Assembly: GCA_009733575.1 (NCBI GenBank)
Contig: ML769470.1
Location: forward strand, 158,901 to 222,900
Direction: 5' to 3'
Length of the DNA stretch: 64,000 nt
DNA from: Gymnopus androsaceus JB14
Taxonomy: Eukaryota; Basidiomycota; Agaricomycetes; Agaricales; Omphalotaceae
Positions 55,222 to 64,000 of this stretch are shown in pieces. The notes under the pieces were generated by a model that saw only the letters and a program-made list of their open reading frames with translations, was not told the DNA's origin and ran no database searches. Both the position numbers and the translations under genes were made by a program. Numbering within the stretch: the stretch's first letter is position 1; each line of letters begins with the position of its first letter.

Positions 55222-55735
55222 TACTGTAGACCTGGATCTTCGCTCAATGCCGCGTTAGCTATATCCGAATTATATGTACTACCAATCTTATTCAAGAAGC
55301 AGATTCCATTAAGTAGTATTGGTTGAAGTATCCAATAACCGATAACCACTGACAGCTGGAATACATGCCAGCGCCTGTTGAAAGTGAGTCTTCCGTGGCT
55401 GCTGGAGGTGAGCCTGATCTTCAGCTGGGTCTTCTGTGTCTCCGCAATCCCGCTGACAGCGACAGTGCAATATGCACCCCAAAACATCGTGGCCGGCGTC
55501 AGCGCTACAAGCACACGGTATTCAACCCATTTTCTGGCCTAGGAATACATTGAGTAGAGCCCGCTAGTTCATTTTTGCTTTAGAAAATAGACAGAGGGCA
55601 TGTGCCTACATGGTGGTGTATAAATATATATGCGTTGAGATGTGAGCGACTTCCAGGACCGTACCTTTTACAATCTTTATACTACCTCGGAACCAAGCAC
55701 TTGCTTTAACCTCCACTTTGCTGCATTGAAGAAAT

Positions 55736-56538
55736 ATGGATGCAAAAGATAAACGCAATAGAAAGATGAAGTATGTTTACCGGTTTTACAAACGAAATGC
55801 CAACTGACAATCGCCCTATACTTCAGTGCTATGATGGACGACCTCATGAATCAGAAAGGCTTCGTCCCTCCTGTTGCGAAGGACATGGTTGACAACAATA
55901 TGTCCTTTGCAGAAACGGAGGCGGGGAAGGTCCTCGAGGGTGATCTTGGAAAGTTGAAGAAGCAGCTTGAAGAGATGCAGAAGGCGATGAAAGAGAAAAC
56001 GGAACAGCTGGAAAGAGCGGAAGAGAATATGAGGCAGGCGATGGCCAAAGAGCAGGAGAAGCAAGAAGAGCTTAAGAAGCAGATGCGTGACAACGCTGCA
56101 AGGGACGCTGCGGCAATAGAGACGGTGAGGAGGGAAAATGCGGAGGCTCTGAAGGGTATATCGAATAACAATGCGGCCGCCATGCGGAGAATCCAGGATC
56201 AGTACGAGAAGCAGATAAGCGCTATACAGGAAGAAAGTAACAGAGCCGCAAGGAGCCTTAACGTGAAACAAAAGACCTCCAGCGGACTGGAGGATAAATT
56301 GAAGAAGAAGGTCCGGGAGAGCGAGAGAGAGAGGAAGGCGGCTGAAAAGGAGAGGGAAAGAGCGAAAAAAAGGCTGGAAAAGGCGGAGAGGCTTCTAAAC
56401 AGAATTCAAGAAAAGCCCAAGAGATCCGTGAAGTACTGCCCCACAGGGAAGGCGTACAAGAAGGCGAGTGGAGGATGGGAATGTACAGGTGGAAAGCACT
56501 TTATTAGTAACGACAAGTGGAAGAAACTCCCTTACTAG
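55736..56538 (+). CDS. coiled-coil protein 4 (intact)
   Basis: Closest paralogue of protein 3: exon 1 MDAKDKRNRKM, intron about 55771-55826, then AMMDDLMNQKGFVPPVAKDM and VDNNMSFAETEAGKVLEGDL and a coiled coil to LLNRIQEKPKRS. The C-terminal module is different: VKYCPTGKAYKKASGGWECT, GGKHFISNDKWKKLPY, with two Cys. So the N-terminal part is conserved while C-termini are exchanged. It lies 515 bp after protein 3 in the same direction, consistent with tandem duplication. Confidence 0.82.
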
Positions 56539-56552
56539 CACTAGGCATAAGT

Positions 56553-56690
56553 AAAGTTGGCGTCTATGTAATGATTGGCGCTCTTTTTCTGCTTCCTTCT
56601 ACGACCCGATGAATTGAGTACGAATATAATTAAAGTTGGCGTCTATGTAATGATTGGCGCTCGTTTTTCTGTTTCCTTCTACGACCCGAT
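56553..56690. repeat. tandem duplication of about 60 bp at the PIG-S start
   Basis: TAAAGTTGGCGTCTATGTAA at 56553 recurs at about 56632, and both copies run through TTCCTTCTACGACCCGATGA. The second copy supplies the PIG-S start codon (ATGAGTCGC). The first gives ATGAATTGA, a two-codon frame. Confidence 0.85.
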
Positions 56691-58333
56691 GAGTCGCTTT
56701 CGAGATCCATCCACCATTTCCTTTCAATATGACTCCGTCAGACGATGCATAATAGCCTCGTATTGGATTATTATTGCCCTCGCCTTGCCTTTATGGTGGA
56801 AGACAACCAGTATACAGCGACTTCCTCTACCAACTTCCGAAGTCTACACCCAAGCTCAAAAGAAACTCCAAATCCCACTGGAAATATGTGTAGATCCAGT
56901 ATTCTCGAGCCAAGTTTCATCCATTCATGCGTCGATACGCAATGTGGCTTCATATCTCGAAGTAAATGTTAATATAGGACAACATTGCAGTAGGCGTTCA
57001 GACTTGGTTTTCGATTATTTATTTATTGACCTTATACTCGAGATCAGTCTGCTGGTTACGCCGTTCTTCCTGGAGACCAGCTCTTGATTCAAGACAGAAA
57101 GCTGTATTATCCAACAACCCTTGCAGTTGAAAATCTTCCAAGCACATTAGTGTCACTCGTAGCTCCAGAAATGGATCAACGAGCTGCTCAATATTCACCT
57201 CGATATCGTCTTTCATTCACGCTACTGAACGAAGACGGCTCTGCAGGCCAGGTCGTCACCGGCTGGGATATTCGACAGGCGATTTCTCGTAAGTAAAGTA
57301 TCCATATTATGTACCCATATTGAACATCCTATAGAATACATATCTCCAATAACATCTGCACTGGGCATATTACACAACTTTACCATCGAGTCTCAAGTTC
57401 AGTTTCATGCTCCGTTAGCGTTTGAGCCAGCGTCGCTTGCCGATGGGACGTATGGCCTTACACCAGAAAATTTGACGGTTTTTATTAATTCAGCTGAATG
57501 GACTTTATGTGCGTAGTCATCCTTTCCATGCATTCAAACTGACTAACGTCTCCCTCCTAGCTTCTAGCTCATCGAATGACCCAGTGCTCCATTTTGTGCT
57601 CTTCGTGCCCTCAGCAAAACGCCGACCTCTGACTATCCTGAACTTGGATGGTAACCCATCCAGTTCTAGTGCTTTCCTTATTCCTCAGTGGGGTGGAATA
57701 GTTATCCTAAACCTTCCCGCTCCGCCACCAACGACGCTGGATTTGACACTTCCCGACCTCCGATCCTCATTTTCCCCATTCTCGCGCCAACTACTAACGC
57801 TTCTTGGATTCCCGCGTTTACCTCCTTCGGTATCATCCTCATCTAAAGGAACTCTATCTCTATGGCAGATCGACAGCCTCCTCCGCCAGCGCACACACGA
57901 GAACGTCGTACGCAGCCATGACACTCTCCGTAGCACTGTTACCGTCGTCTCCCAAATTCAAGGCATGCCCGTCGACTCACAGGTCCAAGCCCAAGTCCAA
58001 GGCGCTCTGAAAGCCCTCCATGAGCTTTTTGCTTTCGCTCGAACTAACTTATCCCTTGATGAAATGCTCGTATACTCGGCTCGTGCGCTGACATTATCAA
58101 GTAAAGCGTTCTTCCATCCGGGGATGTTGGCGTTGTTGTATTTCCCGGCAGAGCACAAATACGCGGTTTATACGCCGCTGTTTGCGAGTGCGATGATTCC
58201 GTTGTTTGCTGCTGCTATGAGGGAGGTTAAGGCGTGGAGAAAGGAGAGGAAGGAGGCGAAGGCAAAAGCTGCGAAGGATGTTGCTGTAGATGGTGCTGCT
58301 ATGGATGCGAATGCTGTTGATACGAGTCAATGA
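56689..58333 (+). CDS. GPI17: GPI transamidase subunit PIG-S
   Basis: ER-membrane subunit of the GPI transamidase that attaches GPI anchors to proteins. Start MSRFRDPSTISFQYDSVRRC, then the N-terminal membrane helix (IIASYWIIIALALPLWW) and the family block TTSIQRLPLPTSEVYTQ. After intron 1 (about 56959-57049) come SAGYAVLPGDQLLIQDRKLY, then intron 2 (57292-57335), LTPENLTVFINSAEWTL, intron 3 (about 57507-57560), SSNDPVLHFVLFVPSAKRRP, FLIPQWGGIVILN and HKYAVYTPLFASAMIPLF (C-terminal membrane helix). All exons join without a shift. Functionally it would be needed to anchor the array proteins at 28-37 kb, but that is general biology, not evidence of a cluster. Confidence 0.9.
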
Positions 58334-58559
58334 TGTAATTTCAGGAGAAATCATACTGTACAAGGTCATTCTAGCCCGAATTAATTATGTAAAGCCTCCA
58401 GCTTAGGAAGTCACCGTACATTCTTTCAAACAACCCAAAAACCTTCATGGGCTGAAGACGCCTTCGACAACAATTCGGCAATGAAACGCGTGGCATCGTG
58501 CTCAGTGCTGACACACGCAGGCGCCTCTTTTCCCCTTCCTTCACAAGTTGCACGAAAAA

Positions 58560-59099
58560 ATGCCAGAACCCACTTCTCCAGGAACAACTCTGGGTCCCGA
58601 CGGCAAACCAAAACCATGCAGAGTCTGTTCATCTTCGGCTGCTTTTAAGAATTGGAAGCCAGCCGTGGATGCTAAGGAACGCGCGCGTGGAAATCCCGCC
58701 CAATCCTCTTCCCCAGCACCGGCTATTTCATCCACACCCGCCCATCCTTGCCCGCCAAATTCCTCCCAACTAGGCTCTGCAACATGGACATTCCTGCACA
58801 CAACAGCAGCGTATTACCCGTCCAACCCTTCTCCGACACAAAGAGCGAATATGCTTTCGTTGCTTTATTCGTTACCGATGTTGTATCCGTGCAGGGACTG
58901 TGCAGAGGACTTTGGTAGAGATATTGAAGCACATAAACCTACTTCTGCTGTCCGTTCCCGGGAAGACCTTAGCAGGTGGCTATGTGAGAGGCATAACGAG
59001 GTTAATATGAAGCTAGGGAAAGAGATTTGGGAGTGTGGGATTGGAAAGATGGATGAGAGGTGGAAGGATGGGCCGGCAGATGGTAGGTGTGATGATTGA
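58560..59099 (+). CDS. ERV1: FAD-linked sulfhydryl oxidase ERV1/ALR
   Basis: Mitochondrial intermembrane-space thiol oxidase that reoxidises MIA40. Intronless, 179 codons. Start MPEPTSPGTTLGPDGKPKPC with the shuttle-type CRVC pair in the flexible N-terminus, a Ser/Pro/Ala linker, then LGSATWTFLHTTAAYYPSNP (family signature WxxxHxxAxxYP), the catalytic CRDC in MLYPCRDCAEDFG, and WLCERHNEVNMKLGK (C-x16-C region with HNxVN). Start chosen at the ATG 58560-58562, the first in frame. 226 bp after PIG-S on the same strand. Confidence 0.92.
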   Translation: MPEPTSPGTTLGPDGKPKPCRVCSSSAAFKNWKPAVDAKERARGNPAQSSSPAPAISSTPAHPCPPNSSQLGSATWTFLHTTAAYYPSNPSPTQRANMLSLLYSLPMLYPCRDCAEDFGRDIEAHKPTSAVRSREDLSRWLCERHNEVNMKLGKEIWECGIGKMDERWKDGPADGRCDD

Positions 59100-59904
59100 T
59101 TATGGCATAGAGAGGGTGACTGTGGAGAGTGAGTAAGCTCGAGCTTTTTACTTACAAAGGTTTCGTTTACTCATGTCTTTGATAGACAGCTATATACAGT
59201 ATGCAGCGTGTACACCCAACTCAACTTAACTCTTAGATTAATGTGGAGGAGCCCAGAAGCTCCTGCAGAACCGGCTTGAACTAATGAAGACAAGCGCGCC
59301 TAAGATGCTTAAAGTCAAGACTCAAATTTCTCGCAGTCTTCGAACGAAATCCTGAACAAACCATCACTCTTCTTGGCCTGTACCGGGGGATCATGCTCGT
59401 ATTATTTACAAGCTTGGGCCAACTTGGGGCAATCTCGTTATTGCTAGCATGACGACTGGAAGAATATAATATGCGCATACTCAACGCATGCTATATCTAT
59501 CTATCTATTATTTATACATCGTTAAATGACTCTTCCGTTACTCGGGTCGCACGCTTCTAACATCCGGGACTAGTTGCTTCAATGCTTCGCGGGAGGAGCG
59601 AGCGAGGTTCTAGTCCCAGTCTTATAATCAAGATGCGGTATGTTATTAACTCTATTGGTACTATGCAGCAATTCGCCACTAATAAAATGTTCCAAATCAT
59701 AGTTTTCTGGCAATAACTTAGGAGTGTGGATGGCTCCAGCTATCATCAACGCTGAAAGAAGTGTCCGGTCGTAATTCAAATAACGTCCATAGTAGATACA
59801 GTACTATATCTCCTTGGAACTTATCGCTTTGTCCCACCACCTTTGACATTGGTGGCACTTCTGACACCACCGGACACTGGAGCCTTCCTCCACGAGCATG
59901 TTGG
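59100..59904. other. intergenic, no gene seen
   Basis: 3' flank of ERV1, AT-rich, with a short TATC repeat near 59490-59510. No frame with recognisable content. Confidence 0.5.
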
Positions 59905-60165
59905 CTAGAGGATATTCATATCAAAATCACTTATAGGCTCTTGGTCTGACTCGAAGTTCCATCCGTCGTCGTCATCTGGGTTTTCAGTAGTATCAGATAG
60001 CATCATGACATTAGCCGCAGGTTCAACAGTCGATGTGGATCTTACAGTGCTGGCATATTGAACGGTAGAAGCTGACTCTACTGTGGACCTGACGGTGGAC
60101 GCATATTCGACGGTGGATGCAGACTCAATGCCAGTTGTCCCAGTGACTTTTGACTTACAATTAGC
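59905..60165 (-). pseudogene. C-terminal fragment of a repeat-rich protein
   Basis: The minus strand encodes tandem ASTV/STVE repeats (ESASTVEYASTVRSTVESAS), then an acidic tail ending DFDMNIL, TAG at 59905-59907. The 5' side stops at CpG-poor foreign-looking sequence beginning near 60170, so the gene appears truncated there. A GTAAGT near the break could instead be a donor to an unrecognised upstream exon. Confidence 0.45.
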
Positions 60166-60169
60166 TAGA

Positions 60170-60480
60170 ATTCAGTATGCATCTTGAGCTCAAGAAAACA
60201 TTGAAGAATACTTTGGAGAGCTGTTCATCACAAAGTAAGTTTGAAAGAAAGTATACATGTTGGAACAACAATTCCTTCAACATTGCTTGGGTTTTGCTGG
60301 CAGAGTACCCTGGCAATCACACAAGGGATTTCATTCGAAAGGTACAGTATAAATACATAGTTACAAGCATTGGGGAAGATAAGAAGCAGTGTAAAAATGG
60401 GCACTGGGGAGAATAGGCACGTAAGCCAGTAACTTTAAAATTATGTCCCCAGAATGCCAGTCTTTGAACACTATTGAACA
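60170..60480. other. CpG-poor segment of unknown origin
   Basis: Contains an open frame of 79 codons (60177-60416) without recognised motifs. Like the elements at 25.5 and 42 kb it has almost no CpG. It abuts the truncated gene at 59.9-60.2 kb, which suggests an insertion, but no terminal repeats were found. Confidence 0.4.
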
Positions 60481-60869
60481 ATCCAAGAAGACCATGTCAA
60501 TTTAGATGATATTCCACCGAGGCAGCATAGTACTTACCGTACATATGTATGATAGACCACCTGATGATAACAACTGAATCTTTCTCAGCCACTACCCTCT
60601 CTGATCCTCCACCCACGCGAACAGCATCACCTGCCCTAGCTAGCAAAATTGAAGCCTAACTGTGATGCCGAGGTGTTCGCGGCCCTCTGCCCTTATCCCA
60701 TGTCGGAAACTGGAATTTCGGCTATGACCGGCCCAGTTTTCAATCGAGAAGCAATCGGGTAATCTTTGTAAGCGTACCGCGGACCAAACACGTGTGCATG
60801 TGTGTGCGTTTGTGATCATGATTATCGGTCCCATCTTTCACTTCGACTACCACCACTATTTTCTCATAT

Positions 60870-63800
60870 ATGCCAGAATCTCAACAAGAAAATCGACCCC
60901 GTTTGTGTGGCCACTTGCGCACCATTTTAGCACGACCGTTCACGAGGAATCGCAGTCGTAGCCGCACACCAGATCTTGAACGTAGTACATCCCCTGTTCA
61001 AGCTGCGGGTGTCAACGTGGCAGGCTCTCGGCTTGTTCCTGGAAAAGGGGCTGTAGCTGAGGCCATAGAAAGTATGTGAGACTGTTTAGTGTGAATCTAG
61101 GACTGACTTTGCTTTAGGCAATACTAGACTTGACATGGCTCATGCTCTGCCGGCCCCTCCCACCAGTGAGCAATCTTTGCGCCATAGCTATTGTTCCTAA
61201 GCATTTTTCTCAAGTTCCAGGTCCTGTGAAACCTGCCAATCAGCTCAAGGTCTACAGTATGCATTAGCATATCAATGATTTATTTACTACTGATTTCCAC
61301 TATGCAGCTGAAGCAGTGACTGAAGTTGGCAAGAAAATCTTGAAAACAGTTCACAGTCTTACTGTTAGAGTGGAACCTATGCTTGATGGAACAGTTGCCA
61401 AGCTTCCATTCAGTATATTCAATGCACTTGTTGAAATCATTGAAGTGAGTCTTGTATGGTGTTACTCTGATGATTGTTTTGACTAGTATCAAATCAATGC
61501 AGACTGCTGAAGATAATACAGACCAGATCAAGGAGCTCTTGGAAAAGATAGAGTTCCGACTGGATGCTGTTGAATATACATTATCTCTTGCTGGGTCAAG
61601 TGAACAAATCAAGAATTGTGCTGGAATGTTTGTAAAGTATGTAATTACACTACTCCCCAAGATTTGATGCTGACCTCAGATATAAAACATAGCAGCTTAA
61701 AGGAATTCCAGAAAAAACTGGATGCCATTCAAGGAAAAGCCACCTGGAAACAAGTTTTGCAGATTGATGGAATTTCAGAGAAAATTCAAGATTGTGTAGA
61801 AGCAATTGATGAGTTCACTGAAAAATTCTCTGTATGTGATTTTATATACTTTGTTAATTTGACCAGTAATTTCAACTGTCTGGTTTCTCTAGCTGAATCT
61901 AATGATTTCCATTTATCATGATACTAGTGTGACAAAGCATATAACTCAGGTATGAGATCACTGGATCCAACAAAAGTTTCTTTCAGTGATACAAATTGTC
62001 TAGTCCTCAAATATGCTTGGAAGTTGGCCAATTTACATTCCAGCATGGTACAATACCAATGCAGGACCTAAGGTGTACAGAAATGGATGTACACCACAAA
62101 CCCGCATCAGTATTTGTCAACGTATTCACACCTGGGCAACAAATTCATCAAGTCAACCAATCTTTTGGCTAAGTGGCATGGCAGGCACAGGCAAATCAAG
62201 CATTGCATATTCCATTGCTGAGAACTTTGAAAATAATTTGGAAAAGTGCTGTCTGTCTGCCTCATTCTTCTGCTCTCGACAAATTGAACAACTGCGAGAA
62301 ATAAAATACATTATACCAACTATTGCATATCAGATTGCTGAGAGAAATGTTGCATTTGCACAGGAGTTGTTATTGGTCAAATCTGAGACTGCACATGCAG
62401 ATGCAGTGGACAAGCAGATAGATGAGCTTCTGGTTCAACCTTGGCAGCGCTCATTGAAGAAACAACTCAGAAAAATCCCAGTGTTCTTGGTAATTATTGA
62501 TGCACTGGATGAAATTGAGAGAGGTCATGGCTCTAATCTCATTGAATCTCTTATCCAAAGTATAAATAATATTGCCAATGGAATACAAGGCATCAAATTT
62601 CTGATTACAAGTCGCCCAGATCCTGGTATCATTGACAGATGTCAAAAACAGGTCTTTCACCCATCATATATCTTGGAGAATGTGGATCCTAGGGATGCAA
62701 TTGAAGATGTCAAACATTTTCTCCATGAAAGGCTCCCAGAACATGATCATGGAAAGTTGGATCAAATTGCTCTCCTATCCCAGGGTCTGTTTATTTATGC
62801 CGCTACTGTTGTACGGTATATTCAGCCTGAAGAAGGGGAAAAGGATTCACAGCAAGAACAGAACTCACATTTGGATGCCATGCTTGAAGAAAAGCCATCA
62901 CCAGAACATCTTGGGGAAGATGGTAAACTCTTGATTGATAGTGTTTATGAGTTGATTTTAGCTGAAGGCCTTGGAAAAAAGGGAACAAATAAATTTGCAA
63001 GGCATTATAAAGTTCTTCTTACCATACAATGTGCTCAAAAGCCATTGTCTGTTGCTTCAATTTCTTCATTCACAGAAGAAAACAAAAAGGAAAAGGACCT
63101 AGAAGCAGTCCAAATAGCAATCAATGCATTTCATGCAGTGATGTATATTTCAGACAAGGATAAATGTGTTTATGTCTACCACAAATCCTTTCTGGACTTC
63201 CTTTCAGATGAATCTCGCAGCAAAATGAAGCTTGAGCTTAATGTGTCTGATTGGCATGCATCAATGGCCAGGGTTTGTTTCACTATCATGACATCATCTC
63301 TGCATTTCAATATGTGTAACCTACCTTCCTCATTTCTGATGGATGCAGATGTTGAAAATCTTGAGGAAAGAGTGAAAGAAAAGTTTGATAACTTGTTGGA
63401 ATATTGTTGTTTCTATTGGAACATTCACATGAAAAAGGGAAATGATCTTTTAAAGCTGATTGCTTCAATCACTCCATTTGTGAAAGATACATCATTGTTC
63501 TGGATAGAGGCAATGAATCTGTTGGAACATAAAACACGGTCTTATGAAATGATTAGGGATGTAAAAAGGTGGATTTTACAGGTAAGCAAATATACATATA
63601 TGGAAAATGTCAGTTAATTGAAGGAAATAGAGCTCAAATCATTCAGGTGGAGAGGTTCTCAGGGTTTTAAATGCCCTTGAGCTTGTGGCCCTATTGTTCA
63701 CAAAGTCTCAGGCTAGATTATCAACACCACACCTTTACCTCTCTGTTCTTGCAACTGAGTTTGTAAATGAAAAATTACCTGAGCAATGGATGAAAAGTTT

Positions 63801-64000
63801 TACCAAGTTACCAAAGGTACAATGCATGGGAGTTTCAAATCATGGAGGGGAAATCATGAAAATAGGTATAAGCTCAGTTCAATGTGATCTGGCATTCTCC
63901 CACAGATCTGGCTCCCAATAATTGTGTCTGGCTCAGGTGATAATACTGTGAGGATCTGGGATGCTGGCACAGGAGGCCTTCATCATACTTTGGAAGGCCA
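60870..64000 (+). CDS. NACHT-WD40 STAND receptor (NLR-like), cut by the window end
   Basis: Fungal NLR-type innate immunity/heterokaryon-incompatibility receptor, cytosolic. Start MPESQQENRPRLCGHLRTIL, a short Arg-rich region, several small exons forming a helical N-terminal effector-side region (VGKKILKTVHSLTVRVEPML; DNTDQIKELLEKIEFRLDAV; LKEFQKKLDAIQGKATWKQV). The large exon from about 62037 carries the NACHT domain: YNTNAGPKVYRNGCTPQTR, Walker A WLSGMAGTGKSS, Walker B VFLVIIDALDEIE, ITSRPDP, then winged-helix-like SFLDFLSD. After an intron at about 63581 comes LYLSVLATEF and VSNHGGEIMKI, then the first WD40 repeat IVSGSGDNTVRIWDAGTGG, which runs off the window. Frame shifts are needed near 62035, near 63650 and at 63917-63922 (CAATAATTG). 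Strong CpG depletion starts at about 61.2 kb. Confidence 0.85.

Overview
This window is nuclear DNA from a filamentous basidiomycete, most likely an agaricomycete. Genes are cut by many 45-60 nt introns. The content is typical of mushrooms: a STAND-type NACHT/WD40 receptor, a multi-exon P450, a chloroperoxidase-type haem peroxidase, tandem GPI-anchored secreted proteins and AIG1-like GTPase parts, alongside ordinary eukaryotic housekeeping genes. No genus can be named from the sequence alone.

Layout. 0-8.6 kb: a SWI/SNF subunit (minus), an unknown gene with an F-box-like start, an MFS sugar transporter and an RRM protein with a mitochondrial-type leader. 8.9-12 kb: two unrecognised genes. 12-19.6 kb: MED21 inside a segmental duplication (about 11.4-13.35 and 17.2-19.6 kb), with a GET3 5' fragment and an intact P450 between the copies; the second copy carries a 666-bp TA-flanked inverted-repeat element. 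20-28 kb: a secreted kinase-like gene and an RTT106-like histone chaperone gene, duplicated as a block with both partners truncated in one copy, two unknown genes, and a 698-bp element with inverted ends and a 9-bp target repeat. 28.4-37.6 kb: six tandem GPI-anchored secreted-protein genes and two relics. 37.7-40 kb: VPS22/SNF8 and a chloroperoxidase. 40-46 kb: sparse, with an unknown gene containing a 120-bp spacerless palindrome and a Ser/Pro/His-rich gene. 46-49.9 kb: two more RRM genes, in which one RRM exon-intron unit is repeated three and four times. 50-56.5 kb: a stand-alone AIG1-like G domain surrounded by four paralogous coiled-coil proteins that look like the detached tail of that GTPase family. 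56.6-59.1 kb: PIG-S and ERV1, both intact. 60.9-64 kb: a CpG-depleted NACHT receptor whose first WD40 repeat runs off the window end.

Two points matter for any reader. First, many conserved genes are broken by single-base shifts, often in short homopolymers, while others (P450, PIG-S, ERV1, the kinase-like gene, coiled-coil genes 3 and 4) read cleanly. I treat the shifted ones as genes with probable consensus errors, not as proven pseudogenes. Second, four GC-AG introns are needed to keep conserved motifs in frame, so a GT-only gene finder will misannotate those genes.

The strongest candidate for an undescribed system is the 50-56.5 kb locus: a G domain that ends where the family's helical tail normally starts, next to several stand-alone tails with exchangeable cysteine-bearing C-termini. 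The RRM-unit expansion and the secreted GPI array are further lineage-type expansions. Exon coordinates and frame joins were worked out by eye.
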